From: an uncultured Bacteroidota bacterium
GTDB taxonomy: Bacteria; Bacteroidota; Bacteroidia; Bacteroidales; P3
DNA: 18,266 bases
Reading direction: 5' to 3'
NCBI GenBank assembly: GCA_902766265.1
Contig: CACXCY010000199.1
Location: forward strand, 1-18,266
Numbering within the stretch: the first letter of the stretch is position 1; every line of letters begins with the position of its first letter. The position numbers and the translations under genes are program-made. Under the pieces are notes generated by a model. It was not told where the DNA came from and did not search any database. It saw only the letters and a program-made list of their open reading frames with translations. Shown here one piece after another: positions 7,176 through 15,669 of this stretch.

Positions 7176-8192
7176 ATGATTATGAACAAACGCAATCTAT
7201 ACACACTCCTTTTGGCATTCATCACCTTGGGATGGACAGGAACGGCGGCGGCACAACAGGTGCGGCTGTCGGCCTCGTGGGACACCAGCGGCGCCCCCCT
7301 GGGACAGCAAACCAGCATCACCATCGGCGACCAGCTGGACCTCGTGCTCAGCGTCAACGCCCCCAAGATGCCCACGGTGGTCTTCCCCACGGCGGAGGAA
7401 CTGAACCGCAACGATATTATCGTATTGTCGCAACGCGTGGACACCCTGCAGGAATCCAACGGATACACCCTGCGGCAACACTCCACGGTGACATCGTTCG
7501 AAGTGGGCGACCACGGGATGGGAGCCATCCAGCTACAGGTAGGACTGGGCGGCGGCCTGCTGCCCATGATATGCCCCGACAGCTTGACACTCACGGTGCT
7601 CGATGTACCTAACGTGGATACCACCAAAGCTGAAATCAAAGACATCGCCGACATCATGAAGGAGCCCTATACCTTCTGGGAGATATTCCGTTGGGTGCTC
7701 CTCGCCATTCTTGTAGCAGCCATTGTATGGGGCGTTATCTTTGTCGTAGGCAAGCTCAAGAAGCACGAACCCATTATCACTATCCCCCAAGCACCCCCCA
7801 CGCCACCCGACAAACAAGCCCTCGACGAGTTGGAACGCCTGCGGACAAAAGGATTGTGGCAGAGCGGACGCGTGAAAGAATACCACACAGAACTGACCGA
7901 CATCATCCGTCAGTATATGAGCGGGCAGTTTGGCATCGACTCCACCGAGATGACCAGCGACCAGACGCTCGACAGCTACCACGGAAGCCGGTACTACAAG
8001 GAGGAGAACTACGAGCAACTGCGACAGATGCTCCATACGGCTGATATGGTAAAATTTGCCAAGCATGAGCCCCAGCCCTACGAGCACGACCTGTCGATGA
8101 CCAATGCCAAGCTATTCGTTGAGGAGACATCCGTGAGCCAAACGTCCACGGAAGATTCCGCGACAACGGCACAGAAGGAGGAAAAACAATGA
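7176..8192 (+). CDS. Bat-operon membrane protein with BatD-like C-terminal domain
   Basis: A 338-residue protein with signal peptide (NLYTLLLAFITLGWTGTAAA), a periplasmic beta-rich region to about residue 160, one membrane segment (about 168-191, ILVAAIVWGVIFVVG), and a cytoplasmic tail. The tail (HTELTDIIRQYMSGQFGID and ending ADMVKFA) resembles the end of BatD in the same operon (EIYKAVWGCLSDKYNI and VDMARFA), suggesting a shared domain. I know no accepted gene name; it matches the unnamed gene often found between the DUF58 gene and batA. The start is either the ATG at 7176 or the one at 7182, two residues later; both precede the signal peptide. It overlaps batA by 4 bp (ATGA), implying coupled translation. 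The function is probably structural in the Bat complex, by inference only. Confidence 0.82.
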   Translation: MIMNKRNLYTLLLAFITLGWTGTAAAQQVRLSASWDTSGAPLGQQTSITIGDQLDLVLSVNAPKMPTVVFPTAEELNRNDIIVLSQRVDTLQESNGYTLRQHSTVTSFEVGDHGMGAIQLQVGLGGGLLPMICPDSLTLTVLDVPNVDTTKAEIKDIADIMKEPYTFWEIFRWVLLAILVAAIVWGVIFVVGKLKKHEPIITIPQAPPTPPDKQALDELERLRTKGLWQSGRVKEYHTELTDIIRQYMSGQFGIDSTEMTSDQTLDSYHGSRYYKEENYEQLRQMLHTADMVKFAKHEPQPYEHDLSMTNAKLFVEETSVSQTSTEDSATTAQKEEKQ

Positions 8193-9178
8193 GCTTAACG
8201 TTTGCACACCCCTGGCTATTGCTGCTACTGCTGCTGGTACCGCTGCTGATAGGTTGGTATTTCTGGCGCTACCGCAAGCAGAACCCTGCCATGCAGTTTG
8301 CCGACCTTTCCCTGTTCAAAGACCAGCCAAAGACACTACGCCAACGGATGCATCCCCTACTCTACGCCCTCCGTCTTGTCGCAGTAACGGCACTGGTTAT
8401 CGCCCTTGCAAGACCGCAGAGCAAGCTGAGCCGCAAAGAGATGACCGTGGAGGGCATCGACATCGTGATGGCCATGGATGTCAGCGGCAGCATGTTGGCG
8501 GAGGACTTCCGCCCCAACCGGCTGGAAGCCGCCAAGAAGGTTGCTGCTGAATTTATTGAAGGCCGCAAGAACGACCGTATGGCTCTGGTGGTATTTGCCG
8601 GAGAGTCGTTCACCCAGGTGCCCCTCACCATCGACCACTCCGTGCTGCTCAACCAGCTATCGCACCTGAAGAGCGGACAACTCAAAGACGGCACCGCCAT
8701 GGGTGACGGGCTGGCCACCGCCGTGAACCGCATCAAAGACAGCAAAGCCAAAAGCAAAGTCATCATACTGCTGACCGACGGTGTGAACAACCAAGGTTCC
8801 GTTGACCCGCAGTCGGCAGCCGAAATAGCGGCGCTGTACGATATCCGGCTCTACACCATCGGTGTGGGCACCCGCGGATTGGCACCATACCCATTCCGTG
8901 ACCAGTTTGGGCGCGTCATCTATCAAAACGTTCCCGTGGAGATAGACGAACAGCTGCTGACGCAGATGGCCGAGAGCACCCACGACGGACGCTATTTCCG
9001 CAGCACCAACAAGAAATCGCTCAAAGAGATATTCGACCAGATTGACCAGATGGAGAAAACCAAGATAGATGTGACCCAATACAGCCAGACGCGTGACGAG
9101 CACCTGCCTTTCTTATTGATAGGCATCTGCGCCTTCGCTCTCGAAATACTGCTATCACTACTATATTTCAAAAACTGA
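8189..9178 (+). CDS. batA: Aerotolerance protein BatA (VWA domain membrane protein)
   Basis: A 329-residue inner-membrane protein. Two N-terminal membrane segments (about 8-26 and 60-76, the second ending LIALARPQ) are followed by a VWA domain with an intact MIDAS, D-V-S-G-S at residues 97-101 (within MAMDVSGSMLAEDFRPNRLE). The remaining metal ligands are plausibly the Thr of DGTAMG and the Asp of LLTDGVNNQG. The C-terminus has a further membrane segment (about 305-327). This is the standard BatA/BatB layout, with the VWA on one side of the membrane for metal-dependent protein binding. Start at 8189 overlaps the stop of the previous gene. The protein is a paralogue of BatB downstream, sharing the MIDAS at exactly the same residue number. 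Confidence 0.95.
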   Translation: MSLTFAHPWLLLLLLLVPLLIGWYFWRYRKQNPAMQFADLSLFKDQPKTLRQRMHPLLYALRLVAVTALVIALARPQSKLSRKEMTVEGIDIVMAMDVSGSMLAEDFRPNRLEAAKKVAAEFIEGRKNDRMALVVFAGESFTQVPLTIDHSVLLNQLSHLKSGQLKDGTAMGDGLATAVNRIKDSKAKSKVIILLTDGVNNQGSVDPQSAAEIAALYDIRLYTIGVGTRGLAPYPFRDQFGRVIYQNVPVEIDEQLLTQMAESTHDGRYFRSTNKKSLKEIFDQIDQMEKTKIDVTQYSQTRDEHLPFLLIGICAFALEILLSLLYFKN

Positions 9179-9219
9179 CCGCTTGAACGGATATACCGCC
9201 CTCCTTTATACCTAAAGAC

Positions 9220-10272
9220 ATGATTCATTTCGAACATATCAACCTTCTCTACCTACTGCTGACCATACCGGTGCTTGTGGGGCTCTACATAAGAATGCGT
9301 GTCGTTCGTCAGAGGAAACTGGCCGAATTTGCAGACACCAATCTTTTAAACCGCCTAACCCCCGAAAACTCACGCCGACGCCCTGTAGCCAAATTCACGC
9401 TGCTGATGCTGGCATGGGCATTCCTCATCATTACCCTGGCCAATCCCCAGGTAGGCACCAAGATGGTAAAGGGCGAACGGCTGGGAGCCGACATCGCCGT
9501 ATGTATGGATGTCAGCAACAGTATGATGGCGGAGGACATAGCCCCAAATCGTTTGGCAAGGAGCCAACGTGCCGTAAGCGCCCTACTCGACCAGCTGGGC
9601 AGCGACCGTGTGAGCATCATCGTATTTGCGGGAAGCGCATTCGTTCAAATGCCCTTAACGAATGACTATAGTGCCGCCAAGATGTTTGTGGAACAGACCA
9701 ACTGTAATATGATTGAGGCGCAAGGCACCGCCATCGGCGAAGCTATCGGCATGGCCATGCAGAGTTTCGGATATGGCGACCCCGACCGTGAATGGCAGAA
9801 GAAACAAAGCCGCACCATCATCGTCATCTCCGATGGAGAGAACCACGAGGACGACGCCATCAAAGCCGCCAGCGACGCACAGGCCGAAGGGGTGATGGTG
9901 AACACCATAGGCATGGGCACCACACAAGGAACGCCCATACCCGTATACTACAAAGGGCAACAAGCCGGCTACAAACGCGACAAAGCAGGCAACATTGTGA
10001 CCACACAGCTGAACGAGCAGATGCTGATCGACATTGCCCAAGCCGGAGGTGGCATATATGTGAGAGCCAACAATATTAACGCAGGTATTGATGATATTGT
10101 GAAGCAACTCACCAAGCTGGAGAAAGAAAACTACGGCAACACCGTATTCTCAGAGTATGAGAGCCGTTTCCAATATCCATTGGCCGCAGCCCTGCTCTGC
10201 CTCCTCGCAGAACTACTTTTCACGGAAAAGAAAAACAAGAAATTTAACATTGGCAAGCTACTGAAAAGATAG
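9220..10272 (+). CDS. batB: Aerotolerance protein BatB (VWA domain membrane protein)
   Basis: A 350-residue protein with the same plan as BatA: N-terminal membrane segments (about 6-22 and 58-74, with ITLANPQVG), a VWA domain with intact MIDAS D-V-S-N-S at residues 97-101, DRVSIIVFAGSAFVQMPLT, the Thr motif AQGTAIGEA and the Asp motif VISDGENHED, and a C-terminal hydrophobic segment near 323-338. DGENHED is the typical BatB form where BatA has DGVNNQG. It starts 41 bp after batA and 14 bp before batC. It likely forms a heteromeric membrane assembly with BatA, though this is inference from operon order and homology. No damaged residues are seen. Confidence 0.95.
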   Translation: MIHFEHINLLYLLLTIPVLVGLYIRMRVVRQRKLAEFADTNLLNRLTPENSRRRPVAKFTLLMLAWAFLIITLANPQVGTKMVKGERLGADIAVCMDVSNSMMAEDIAPNRLARSQRAVSALLDQLGSDRVSIIVFAGSAFVQMPLTNDYSAAKMFVEQTNCNMIEAQGTAIGEAIGMAMQSFGYGDPDREWQKKQSRTIIVISDGENHEDDAIKAASDAQAEGVMVNTIGMGTTQGTPIPVYYKGQQAGYKRDKAGNIVTTQLNEQMLIDIAQAGGGIYVRANNINAGIDDIVKQLTKLEKENYGNTVFSEYESRFQYPLAAALLCLLAELLFTEKKNKKFNIGKLLKR

Positions 10273-10286
10273 AGGACACACACGCC

Positions 10287-11084
10287 ATGAAGAGAATCAT
10301 CACAGCCATACTACTGATTGCCCTTATCGGTAACGCTTCCATAGCACAAACACCCAAAAAGGTAAAGAAGCAGGTGCGCACCGAGACTCGCACAGGGAAC
10401 AAATCATACAACAAAAAGCATTACACCGATGCCGAAACGGCGTATCGTAAGGCCATAGCCACCGATAGCACATATTACAAATCGCAATACAACTTGGGTA
10501 ATGCACTATACCGCGAAGGCAACTACGACAGAGCTGCCGAACGGTTTGACAAAGCGCTGCAAAACCCAACAATGAACAAAAAGGAACGTAGCCACACTTA
10601 TCACAATCTGGGCAACAGTCAATTACAAAGTGGATTAAAGAAACGCGACGGGCAAGGTGGCGGCATGAATGATTTCCAGAAAGCCGTGACAAGCTACAAG
10701 GAATCCCTGAAACTTAATCCTAAGAACAAAGATACCAAATACAATCTGTCGTATGCCCAAAAGCTGTTGGCACAAACCCAACAACAACAGCAGCAGAGCC
10801 AACAAAAACAAGGAGGCAACGACAACAATCAGCAACAACAGCAGCAACAGCAGAACAACCAGCAAGGGAACCAACAGCAACAGCAACAGCAACAACAGCA
10901 GCAAAAAAATCAGGATCAACAAAACAAACAACAGCAGCAACTTAAAGACCTACAAAAAGAGCAACAGAAGAAAGAGGCCGAACGATTGCTCAATGCTGTA
11001 AAAAACAACGAGAAAAACACCCTGAAAGAGCATCAGAATGCATTGGAAAGGAAAGTTGATTCACGCATCGAGAAAGATTGGTAG
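10287..11084 (+). CDS. batC: Aerotolerance protein BatC (TPR protein with long Gln-rich tract)
   Basis: A 265-residue protein with signal peptide MKRIITAILLIALIGNASIA, so exported. Residues about 36-160 hold TPR repeats (YNLGNALYREGNYDRAAERF, then YHNLGNSQLQSG and AVTSYKESLKLNPKNKDTKY). Residues 163-218 are a low-complexity stretch in which 38 of 56 residues are Gln, the longest run being 11; CAA and CAG are mixed, so it is not a simple codon slippage. A charged helical tail (EKNTLKEHQNALERKVDSRIEKDW) follows. TPRs in this place are thought to hold the Bat complex together through protein-protein contacts. The Gln tract separates the TPRs from the tail and is likely disordered or coiled-coil. 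Gap to batD is 40 bp. Confidence 0.93.
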   Translation: MKRIITAILLIALIGNASIAQTPKKVKKQVRTETRTGNKSYNKKHYTDAETAYRKAIATDSTYYKSQYNLGNALYREGNYDRAAERFDKALQNPTMNKKERSHTYHNLGNSQLQSGLKKRDGQGGGMNDFQKAVTSYKESLKLNPKNKDTKYNLSYAQKLLAQTQQQQQQSQQKQGGNDNNQQQQQQQQNNQQGNQQQQQQQQQQQKNQDQQNKQQQQLKDLQKEQQKKEAERLLNAVKNNEKNTLKEHQNALERKVDSRIEKDW

Positions 11085-11124
11085 TACAAACAGCTGATAC
11101 CTCCTAACAGATACACGACACACA

Positions 11125-12936
11125 ATGAGACGACACATCCTCCTAATTTTATTCATCACCGCACAACTCATGGCTGGGGCGCAGGAAATCATTGTCAGCG
11201 CACCATCAAGCGTAAGTGCAGGACAACAATTCCGCGTGCAATTCGAGGTCAACGATAAAGCCAGCAACTTTCGAGGCCCCTCCTTTAAAGGTTTCAGCGT
11301 ACTGAGTGGTCCCAATACATCAACGAGCAGCAGTATGTCATGGATCAATGGCCAGATGTCACGTTCAGTAACATACGGTTTCAGTTATGTGCTTAACGCC
11401 GACCAAGTTGGCCGGTATACCATTGGGGCCGCATCCTGCGTCGTTGACGGCAAGGAAATCAGAAGCAAACCTTTCACCATCACCGTGACCAAAGCTGACC
11501 CCAATGCCAATCAGGGTTATGGCGGTTACGGCGGACGGAGCCAATCCCCCCAACAACAGCAACAGCAGCAACAACCCACCACTATTGACGCCTCCAGTCT
11601 TTATGCCAGCGCGACAATCAACAAAAGTAATCCTTACAAAGGCGAGGAGGTCATTATCTCATACAAGATATACACCCAAGTATCCCTACAACAATATCAA
11701 ATTGACAAGCTACCTGGCAACAAAGGATTTTGGAGTGAGGATTTGAGCGAAGGCAAACAAATCAAACAATATGAAGAAACCATCAACGGCAAACGTTATC
11801 TTGTTGCCGAAATACGCCGTGGGGCACTTTTTGGACAAGAGGTAGGGGCGCAAAAGATAGCCCCACTCCATCTTGAAGTGCTGGCCATGGTGCCTGTCCA
11901 GCGCAGACGCACCGGCACTATCTGGGATCTCTTCGACGACCCATTCTTCAACCAAGCACAAGCTGTCAAAAAAGAACTTTCGTCGAACAGTCTCAACATC
12001 AATGTACGCCCATTGCCCCCTGCCCCCGACAAATTCAGCGGGGCGGTAGGAACATTCTCTGTAAAAAGCTCACTGGACAAGAATTCTGTGAAAGCCAACG
12101 AAGCCATCACCTATCGACTGACCGTAAGTGGGCATGGTAATTTAATACTGCTTGACGCTCCCGAAATAGATTTTCCAAAAGTATTTGAAGTATACGACCC
12201 CAAGGTGAGCGACAAGATAAACCGGGGAGACAATGGTATCAGCGGTAGCCGCACCTTTGAATGGGTGCTAGTACCCCAAAGCCAAGGAAACTACGAAATT
12301 CCTGCTGTCGATTATGTATATTTCGACCCCGCATCGGGACAATACAAGACATTGCATGCAGAGGGATTTTCTGTCAAAGTGGACAAAGGGAAACCTTCCG
12401 ACCACAATGTAAGCACCAGCAAAAACGATGTCAAACTGCTGAATAGCGATATTAACCATATCAAAACACATATCGGGCAGTTGCATCCAACGGGCACCAC
12501 TTCGGACACTTGGCAATGGATACTGCTCGTTCTCCCCGTAGCGGCAACCGTTATACTCGTCCTTGCAGGGCGTAAGCAACAGGCAATTGAATCGGACGAG
12601 ACAAGCATGAAACTCCGTCGAGCCCTCAAACTGGCAAAGAAACGGCTTCGTAATGCAGAGCAGCATCTGGCTGATGGCAATGATACTGCGTTCTACGAAG
12701 AGATTTATAAAGCCGTATGGGGGTGCTTGAGCGACAAGTATAACATTCCTATTTCTCAGCTGTCTCGAGACACGGTAGCCGACCGTCTACAAGAGAAAGG
12801 CATCTCTCAGGAACACATGTCGCTTATCATGGGCACCCTCGACGATGTAGACATGGCCCGCTTTGCCCCTGGCGACCCATCAGAACAGAAAAAAGCCATC
12901 TACGAAGAAACACTCAAGACCATTGCTACCATCTGA
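11125..12936 (+). CDS. batD: Aerotolerance protein BatD
   Basis: A 603-residue BatD family protein. It has a signal peptide (RRHILLILFITAQLMAGAQ), then repeated beta-sandwich domains in the periplasm (YGFSYVLNADQVGRYTIGAA, then SSLDKNSVKANEAITYRLTV and GSRTFEWVLVPQSQGNYEIP). A short Gln run lies near residues 135-145, one membrane segment at about 463-482 (ILLVLPVAATVILVLAG), and a cytoplasmic C-terminal helical domain (KLRRALKLAKKRLRNAEQHL through VDMARFAPGDP). Length fits the family. The C-terminal domain looks like the tail of the 7176-8192 protein. BatD is expected to link the periplasmic TPR proteins to the membrane VWA proteins; that arrangement is inferred. Start at 11125 is supported by the signal peptide; the gap to batE is 30 bp. 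Confidence 0.94.
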   Translation: MRRHILLILFITAQLMAGAQEIIVSAPSSVSAGQQFRVQFEVNDKASNFRGPSFKGFSVLSGPNTSTSSSMSWINGQMSRSVTYGFSYVLNADQVGRYTIGAASCVVDGKEIRSKPFTITVTKADPNANQGYGGYGGRSQSPQQQQQQQQPTTIDASSLYASATINKSNPYKGEEVIISYKIYTQVSLQQYQIDKLPGNKGFWSEDLSEGKQIKQYEETINGKRYLVAEIRRGALFGQEVGAQKIAPLHLEVLAMVPVQRRRTGTIWDLFDDPFFNQAQAVKKELSSNSLNINVRPLPPAPDKFSGAVGTFSVKSSLDKNSVKANEAITYRLTVSGHGNLILLDAPEIDFPKVFEVYDPKVSDKINRGDNGISGSRTFEWVLVPQSQGNYEIPAVDYVYFDPASGQYKTLHAEGFSVKVDKGKPSDHNVSTSKNDVKLLNSDINHIKTHIGQLHPTGTTSDTWQWILLVLPVAATVILVLAGRKQQAIESDETSMKLRRALKLAKKRLRNAEQHLADGNDTAFYEEIYKAVWGCLSDKYNIPISQLSRDTVADRLQEKGISQEHMSLIMGTLDDVDMARFAPGDPSEQKKAIYEETLKTIATI

Positions 12937-12966
12937 TATTCCAACAACGCCGTAACGATTATACAC

Positions 12967-13722
12967 ATGAAACGAATATACACACTTCTCATCATCGTGG
13001 CCGCTGCCTGCACAGCAAACGCACAATCGCCTGCCGAGTTATTCGATGCTGGAAATAAAGCATACAAAGCAGGACAATATGCAGAAGCATCGGCTCATTA
13101 TGAGGCGGCATTGTCACAGGGACAAGAAAATGCAGCCATATACTACAATTTAGGCGACAGCTACTACCGTCAAGGAGAACTGGCACTGGCGATACTCAAT
13201 TTTGAACGAGCCAAACGTTTGGCACCCACAGACAACGACATACAGGAGAATTTGGATTTTGTTTACAGCAAGACACAAGATAAGATTCAACCAGTACCTC
13301 GCCTGTTCTTTATTGACTGGTGGTACAACATTAACACCACAATGAGTCCTCGCGGATGGATAAACTACTGCATCATACTAATGTTTCTAATGTGCGCAGG
13401 TATTGCTGTATTCTTTCTTTCAAAGGATTATGCGTGGCGCAAAATCAGTTTAATAATCAGTTGCTGTCTAATATGCCTGCTTATATTGGGTAGTGCCAAC
13501 GCCATATCGTCGGCCCACTATGCCACCGCACACGATGAAGCCATTGTAACTAGTCCCATGTCAATAGTCAAAAGTTCACCGGACCTATCCAGTGTGGACA
13601 AATTCGTGCTCCACGAAGGCACTAAAGTTAAAATTGACGATGAAGTAGATGGATGGTACAAGATAACCATCGCCGACGGAAACAAAGGATGGACTTCATC
13701 CGACGAACTGACCATCATATAA
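12967..13722 (+). CDS. batE: Aerotolerance protein BatE (TPR and SH3-like protein)
   Basis: A 251-residue membrane protein. Signal peptide MKRIYTLLIIVAAACTANAQ, TPR repeats at about 22-90 (AELFDAGNKAYKAGQYAEAS, YYNLGDSYYRQGELALAILN, FERAKRLAPTDNDIQENLDF), two membrane segments at about 130-152 and 157-176, and a C-terminal SH3-like domain at about 187-251 with the typical end DGWYKITIADGNKGWTSSDE. This order is the normal BatE layout. The SH3-like domain is probably periplasmic and may bind cell wall or a partner protein, which is inference. It starts 30 bp after batD. It is the last classical bat gene; the WG-repeat gene follows after 46 bp with no terminator visible. Confidence 0.93.
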   Translation: MKRIYTLLIIVAAACTANAQSPAELFDAGNKAYKAGQYAEASAHYEAALSQGQENAAIYYNLGDSYYRQGELALAILNFERAKRLAPTDNDIQENLDFVYSKTQDKIQPVPRLFFIDWWYNINTTMSPRGWINYCIILMFLMCAGIAVFFLSKDYAWRKISLIISCCLICLLILGSANAISSAHYATAHDEAIVTSPMSIVKSSPDLSSVDKFVLHEGTKVKIDDEVDGWYKITIADGNKGWTSSDELTII

Positions 13723-13768
13723 ATCGAAAAAGCATATCCTCCATTTTCAATCCATAAAACCAGACGCC

Positions 13769-15085
13769 ATGCAAAGACTATTGACATTCATCATGCTGCT
13801 GACAATACTCTCCCCCATGTCCGTGGCACAAAAGAAACACAAATCCGACAAGAGCAATTCTGCACCCAAAACAGACGACGTCGTCGTGGTAGACGATGAG
13901 TCGTGCGGCTGCGAATTAGTGTTTATCGATGGCATCCAGACCACTGAACGGGACGGAAAATTCGGATTTAAGTTAGCCGACGGCACCGAGATTGTTAAGC
14001 CACAATACATGTTCGTAGATAAATTCAAGAATGGGTATTGCATTGTCCTGCGCGACTACGACAGATACGGGCTTATCAACAAAGAAGGTAAAGAGGTAGT
14101 CCCCTGCGAATACCAAAATGTCACCCTTCCCGCCGACGGTATGATTCGAGTACAGAAAGACGGGCTGTATGGATTTGTACATGAAGACGGCACTCCTGCC
14201 ATAGAACCACAATACCGTGCGGCAAGCACTTTTAACGAAGGATTGGCTGTGGTGGCTGTAGATATCGACAGTTTTACGGTATCATACGGGTATATTGATA
14301 AAGAAAACCGCATCGTTATACAGCCCAAGTATCAGTATGCAAACCCATTCTACAACGGCTATGCCGTGGTGAAGCAGTATGAACGTAATGGCATGATAGA
14401 CCGCAACGGGAAGATGGTTTTCCCTGCCAAATATGAATTTCTGTCAGCCATGGACAATAACGGCATCTTTCTCGTCATGGACCCCGAAGGTGACCACATA
14501 GCCATGTTCAATCGTAAATTCAAGCAGATAACACCATATCAATACGATGATTTCATCAGCTATAGCGATGGATTCTACGTTTTTGTCAAACATGGACAAA
14601 AAGGACTGATTGACGCTAAAGGCAAGGAGCATTTCGGATTGTACGATAATGTCGGCGGCTTTCAAAATGGTTTCTGCATGGTCAGAAAAAACGACAAGTA
14701 CGGTATTATCGACAAGAAGGGCAAATTCATCCTGCCTTTGGAATACAGCAATAAGAGTACTTTGGGCGACGCATACACTTTCCACGAAGGACTGGCTCTG
14801 GTGATGAAAAATGATTCCTGCGGATTCATCAACACCAAGGGAGAAATAGTCATTCCGCTACAATACCAGTCGGGATTCTATTTTGAAGATGGGCTATGCC
14901 CTGTACAGAAAAACGGCGTATGGGGTTATATAGACCATTCTGGCAATGTCAAGATACCTTTTATATTTTTGGCTGCTTCACCTTTCGAATACCACCGTGC
15001 CGAAGTGTATTACAACAACAATGTACACAAAATCAACCCCGACGGCAAATGCATAAAGAGCTGCAAAGATTTCCCTAAATGGTAG
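13769..15085 (+). CDS. Secreted WG-repeat protein
   Basis: A 438-residue protein with signal peptide MQRLLTFIMLLTILSPMSVA, a charged linker (to about residue 50), and then about nine to ten WG-type repeats through to the C-terminus. Each unit has the pattern G-hydrophobic-I/F-(D/N)-x-x-G-x-x-hydrophobic-(I/V)-x-P-x-Y, e.g. RYGLINKEGKEVVPCEYQ, LYGFVHEDGTPAIEPQYR, KYGIIDKKGKFILPLEYS and WGYIDHSGNVKIPFIF. WG repeats form propeller-like or solenoid folds used for protein binding; no catalytic site is expected. The repeats are divergent enough not to be a recent duplication. The product is probably periplasmic or surface-attached. Its place 46 bp after batE and 48 bp before the RseC-like gene suggests co-expression, but it is not a standard bat component. 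Confidence 0.88.
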   Translation: MQRLLTFIMLLTILSPMSVAQKKHKSDKSNSAPKTDDVVVVDDESCGCELVFIDGIQTTERDGKFGFKLADGTEIVKPQYMFVDKFKNGYCIVLRDYDRYGLINKEGKEVVPCEYQNVTLPADGMIRVQKDGLYGFVHEDGTPAIEPQYRAASTFNEGLAVVAVDIDSFTVSYGYIDKENRIVIQPKYQYANPFYNGYAVVKQYERNGMIDRNGKMVFPAKYEFLSAMDNNGIFLVMDPEGDHIAMFNRKFKQITPYQYDDFISYSDGFYVFVKHGQKGLIDAKGKEHFGLYDNVGGFQNGFCMVRKNDKYGIIDKKGKFILPLEYSNKSTLGDAYTFHEGLALVMKNDSCGFINTKGEIVIPLQYQSGFYFEDGLCPVQKNGVWGYIDHSGNVKIPFIFLAASPFEYHRAEVYYNNNVHKINPDGKCIKSCKDFPKW

Positions 15086-15133
15086 TCGAAACACCCGCAA
15101 ATAACAAGGCATTACAAGAGACTATCATTAATT

Positions 15134-15547
15134 ATGAATATAGCGACACACAAGGGCATCGTTACAGAAATAAACCCAGGACAGGTACGAGTAAAAATTG
15201 AGGTTCCTAGTGCTTGCGGACACTGTGAAGCGAAAGGCAAATGCGGTTTTGCCGACGGGAAAGAACGTGAAGTGGATATCGCAACGATGCAATGGGAAGA
15301 ATTTCACATCGGAGAACAGGTGGAAGTCCAAATCGACCAATCATTGGGATTCGAAGCTGTCCTGTGGGCTTATTTTCTACCTGCATTACTCCTCATTGCT
15401 GCCATTATACTACTGAACCGATTTGTAGCCGAATGGCTTGCCATCATCATCACACTTGCCATTATCTCATGCTATTATGTGATACTTTACCTATATCGAA
15501 AAAAATTGCAGAAAAAATTCAGTTTCAGCATCAAATCATTGGAATAA
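15134..15547 (+). CDS. RseC/MucC-family (SoxR-reducing system type) membrane protein
   Basis: A 137-residue protein matching the RseC/MucC family. The N-terminal domain begins HKGIVTEINPGQVRVKIEV and carries the family Cys cluster, C28-x2-C31-x5-C37 (SACGHCEAKGKC), then an acidic beta region (IGEQVEVQIDQS). Two membrane segments follow at about 75-95 and 98-120, and a basic cytoplasmic tail. RseC is part of a SoxR-reducing system in E. coli and influences sigma-E there; in Bacteroidetes the relative is usually next to Rnf electron-transport genes. Here it stands at the end of the bat operon instead. The Cys cluster suggests a redox or Fe-S role, which would suit an aerotolerance locus, but this is inference. 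Length is typical. The operon transcript probably ends in the next 60 bp, although I see no hairpin. Confidence 0.85.
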   Translation: MNIATHKGIVTEINPGQVRVKIEVPSACGHCEAKGKCGFADGKEREVDIATMQWEEFHIGEQVEVQIDQSLGFEAVLWAYFLPALLLIAAIILLNRFVAEWLAIIITLAIISCYYVILYLYRKKLQKKFSFSIKSLE

Positions 15548-15604
15548 CCCCCACATAGTAACAGAAGTAACAACATACATATCAAAAAAATCCGCAAACA
15601 GCAC

Positions 15605-15634
15605 TTGCTATCCTGTAATTAATTCGTATATTTG
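15605..15634 (+). promoter_or_regulatory. Bacteroidetes-type promoter for the caspase-like gene
   Basis: TTG at 15605-15607, exactly 19 bp, then TATATTTG at 15627-15634, which matches TAnnTTTG perfectly. Transcription would start near 15640, leaving a 30-nt leader before the ATG at 15670. This separates the gene from the bat operon. Confidence 0.85.
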
Positions 15635-15669
15635 CAGCTCAAAAACAATCGTCATACAAGGACAAAACC

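Larger units (their letters stand above)
5215..15547 (+). other. Extended aerotolerance (bat) operon: moxR-DUF58-membrane protein-batA-B-C-D-E-WG-rseC-like
   Basis: Ten genes on one strand are separated by 14-49 bp, with one 4-bp ATGA overlap. I see no convincing internal promoter or terminator. The first eight match the conserved Bacteroidetes bat locus, whose disruption in Bacteroides fragilis was linked to reduced aerotolerance; the molecular activity is still unclear. The WG-repeat gene and the RseC-like gene follow with gaps of 46 and 48 bp and are inferred to share the transcript. The next gene, the caspase-like one, has its own promoter. Confidence 0.75.
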
